Shown piece after piece: positions 5,942-6,732 of a stretch of 6,732 nucleotides of DNA. Under the pieces are notes generated by a model. It saw only the letters and a list, made by a program, of their open reading frames with translations. It ran no database searches and had not been told where the DNA came from. Both the position numbers and the translations under genes were made by a program. Source of the DNA: Pseudomonadota bacterium. GTDB lineage: Bacteria; Pseudomonadota; Gammaproteobacteria; Burkholderiales; Burkholderiaceae_C. The number at the start of each line of letters is the position of its first letter. The first letter of the stretch is position 1. The DNA is taken from NCBI GenBank assembly GCA_023422975.1, contig JAFAGF010000109.1, forward strand, positions 1 to 6,732, read 5' to 3'.

Positions 5942-6732
5942 GTGACCTTGCATTTGACTCAGTTTGAGGGTGGAAACGCCCTGAGCTCGTTCCGCGCCCA
6001 GCAACTCTTGACCGATCTGGTCGCTATTCACCCCAAGATCACGGGCATTACTGCCCGCTTCGTGCATCTTGTCGCCACCGAGGCCGCCCCGACCGTCGAG
6101 CAATCGCAGCGTCTGGCGGCCTTGTTGACGTATGGAGACCCTTACGCCGGTGCGGGCGAAGGTGCGGCGTTCATCGTCACGCCCCGTCTGGGCACGATCT
6201 CGCCTTGGGCCTCCAAGGCCACCGACATTGCGCGCAACTGCGGCTTGGACGTGTTCCGCGTGGAGCGCATGACCGAGTTCCGCGTCGAGATGAAGTCCGG
6301 CTTGCTCGGCGGCAAGCTCGAGCTGAGCGCAGAGCAAACCGCGCAAATCGCCGCGTTGCTGCACGACCGCATGACCGAGTCCGTGTTTGCTACACGCGCA
6401 GAAGCTGAGCAGCTGTTCAACACCTTGGCCGCACAGCCAATGGAGTTTGTGGACGTGTTGGGCGGTGGCCGCGCTGCGCTGGAAACTGCCAATAAGCAGT
6501 GGGGCTTGGCCTTGGCCGAAGACGAGATCGAATACCTCGTCAACGCTTTCAATGACTTGAAGCGCAACCCCACCGATGTGGAGTTGATGATGTTTGCGCA
6601 GGCCAATTCGGAGCATTGCCGCCACAAGATCTTCAACGCCAAGTTCACCATTGACGGTGTGGACCAAGACAAATCGTTGTTCGGCATGATCCGCAACACC
6701 GAAGCCGTCTCGCCCCAGCACACCGTGGTGGC
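5942..6732 (+). CDS. purL: Phosphoribosylformylglycinamidine synthase, large form, N-terminal part (runs off right edge)
   Basis: The first 263 codons of the large single-chain FGAM synthase (about 1300 residues in proteobacteria), which makes FGAM from FGAR, ATP and glutamine in step four of purine synthesis. The window holds the N-terminal PurS-like domain (from about 1 to 150, including [20 protein letters not shown] at 80-99), the linker, and the start of the first synthetase domain with the family signature [10 protein letters not shown] (222-231). The ATP-binding remainder and the C-terminal glutaminase domain lie outside. The start is GTG at 5942: it opens the conserved [20 protein letters not shown] segment, and an in-frame TAA at 5927-5929 with no other start codon between rules out a longer protein. 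Only a weak AGG (5932-5934) precedes it. No frameshift is seen. Confidence 0.95.
   Translation, partial: MTLHLTQFEGGNALSSFRAQQLLTDLVAIHPKITGITARFVHLVATEAAPTVEQSQRLAALLTYGDPYAGAGEGAAFIVTPRLGTISPWASKATDIARNCGLDVFRVERMTEFRVEMKSGLLGGKLELSAEQTAQIAALLHDRMTESVFATRAEAEQLFNTLAAQPMEFVDVLGGGRAALETANKQWGLALAEDEIEYLVNAFNDLKRNPTDVELMMFAQANSEHCRHKIFNAKFTIDGVDQDKSLFGMIRNTEAVSPQHTVV

Noticed and set aside
5912..6721. Long open frame (269 codons) on the minus strand, opposite purL
   Set aside because: The plus strand encodes unmistakable PurL over the same bases; the antisense reading shows no family features.

Overview
The window is an ordinary chromosomal housekeeping segment. By protein style it comes from a betaproteobacterium, most likely a member of the Comamonadaceae (Burkholderiales). 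The evidence is the N-terminus of PurL, the form of GlnD, the pairing of an aminotransferase with SlyX, and GC-rich coding DNA alternating with AT-rich gaps. This placement rests on family recognition, not on a search. No mobile element, CRISPR array, rRNA or tRNA is visible, and I found no convincing new multi-gene system.

Layout, left to right. (1) At 1-86 on the minus strand is the 5' end of a gene for a lipoprotein, running off the left edge; only its signal peptide and lipobox are present. (2) At 87-386 is an AT-rich divergent control region with short TTCGA-centred repeats. (3) On the plus strand, a fold-type I PLP-dependent aminotransferase (387-1583) overlaps slyX (1580-1807) by four bases, making a two-gene operon. 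(4) The convergent gap 1808-2092 holds small repeats and a striking long hairpin with 34-position arms (1918-1993), flanked by an A-run and a T-rich tract, which looks like a two-way terminator for slyX and glnD. (5) On the minus strand are glnD (4684 to 2093) and, upstream of it, map (5699 to 4884). A clear intrinsic terminator sits between them, so glnD probably has its own promoter. (6) At 5700-5941 is the divergent map/purL control region, with a TAAAAT -10 element and a stable hairpin in the purL leader. (7) The first 263 codons of purL (from GTG at 5942) run off the right edge.

Functional links are loose. GlnD is the glutamine sensor that modifies PII proteins. PurL uses glutamine as amide donor in purine synthesis. 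The aminotransferase moves amino groups between amino and oxo acids. Methionine aminopeptidase trims new proteins. The first three all touch the glutamine/glutamate nitrogen economy, but nothing in the sequence shows shared regulation. The observations most worth checking are non-coding: the slyX/glnD long hairpin and the purL leader hairpin.
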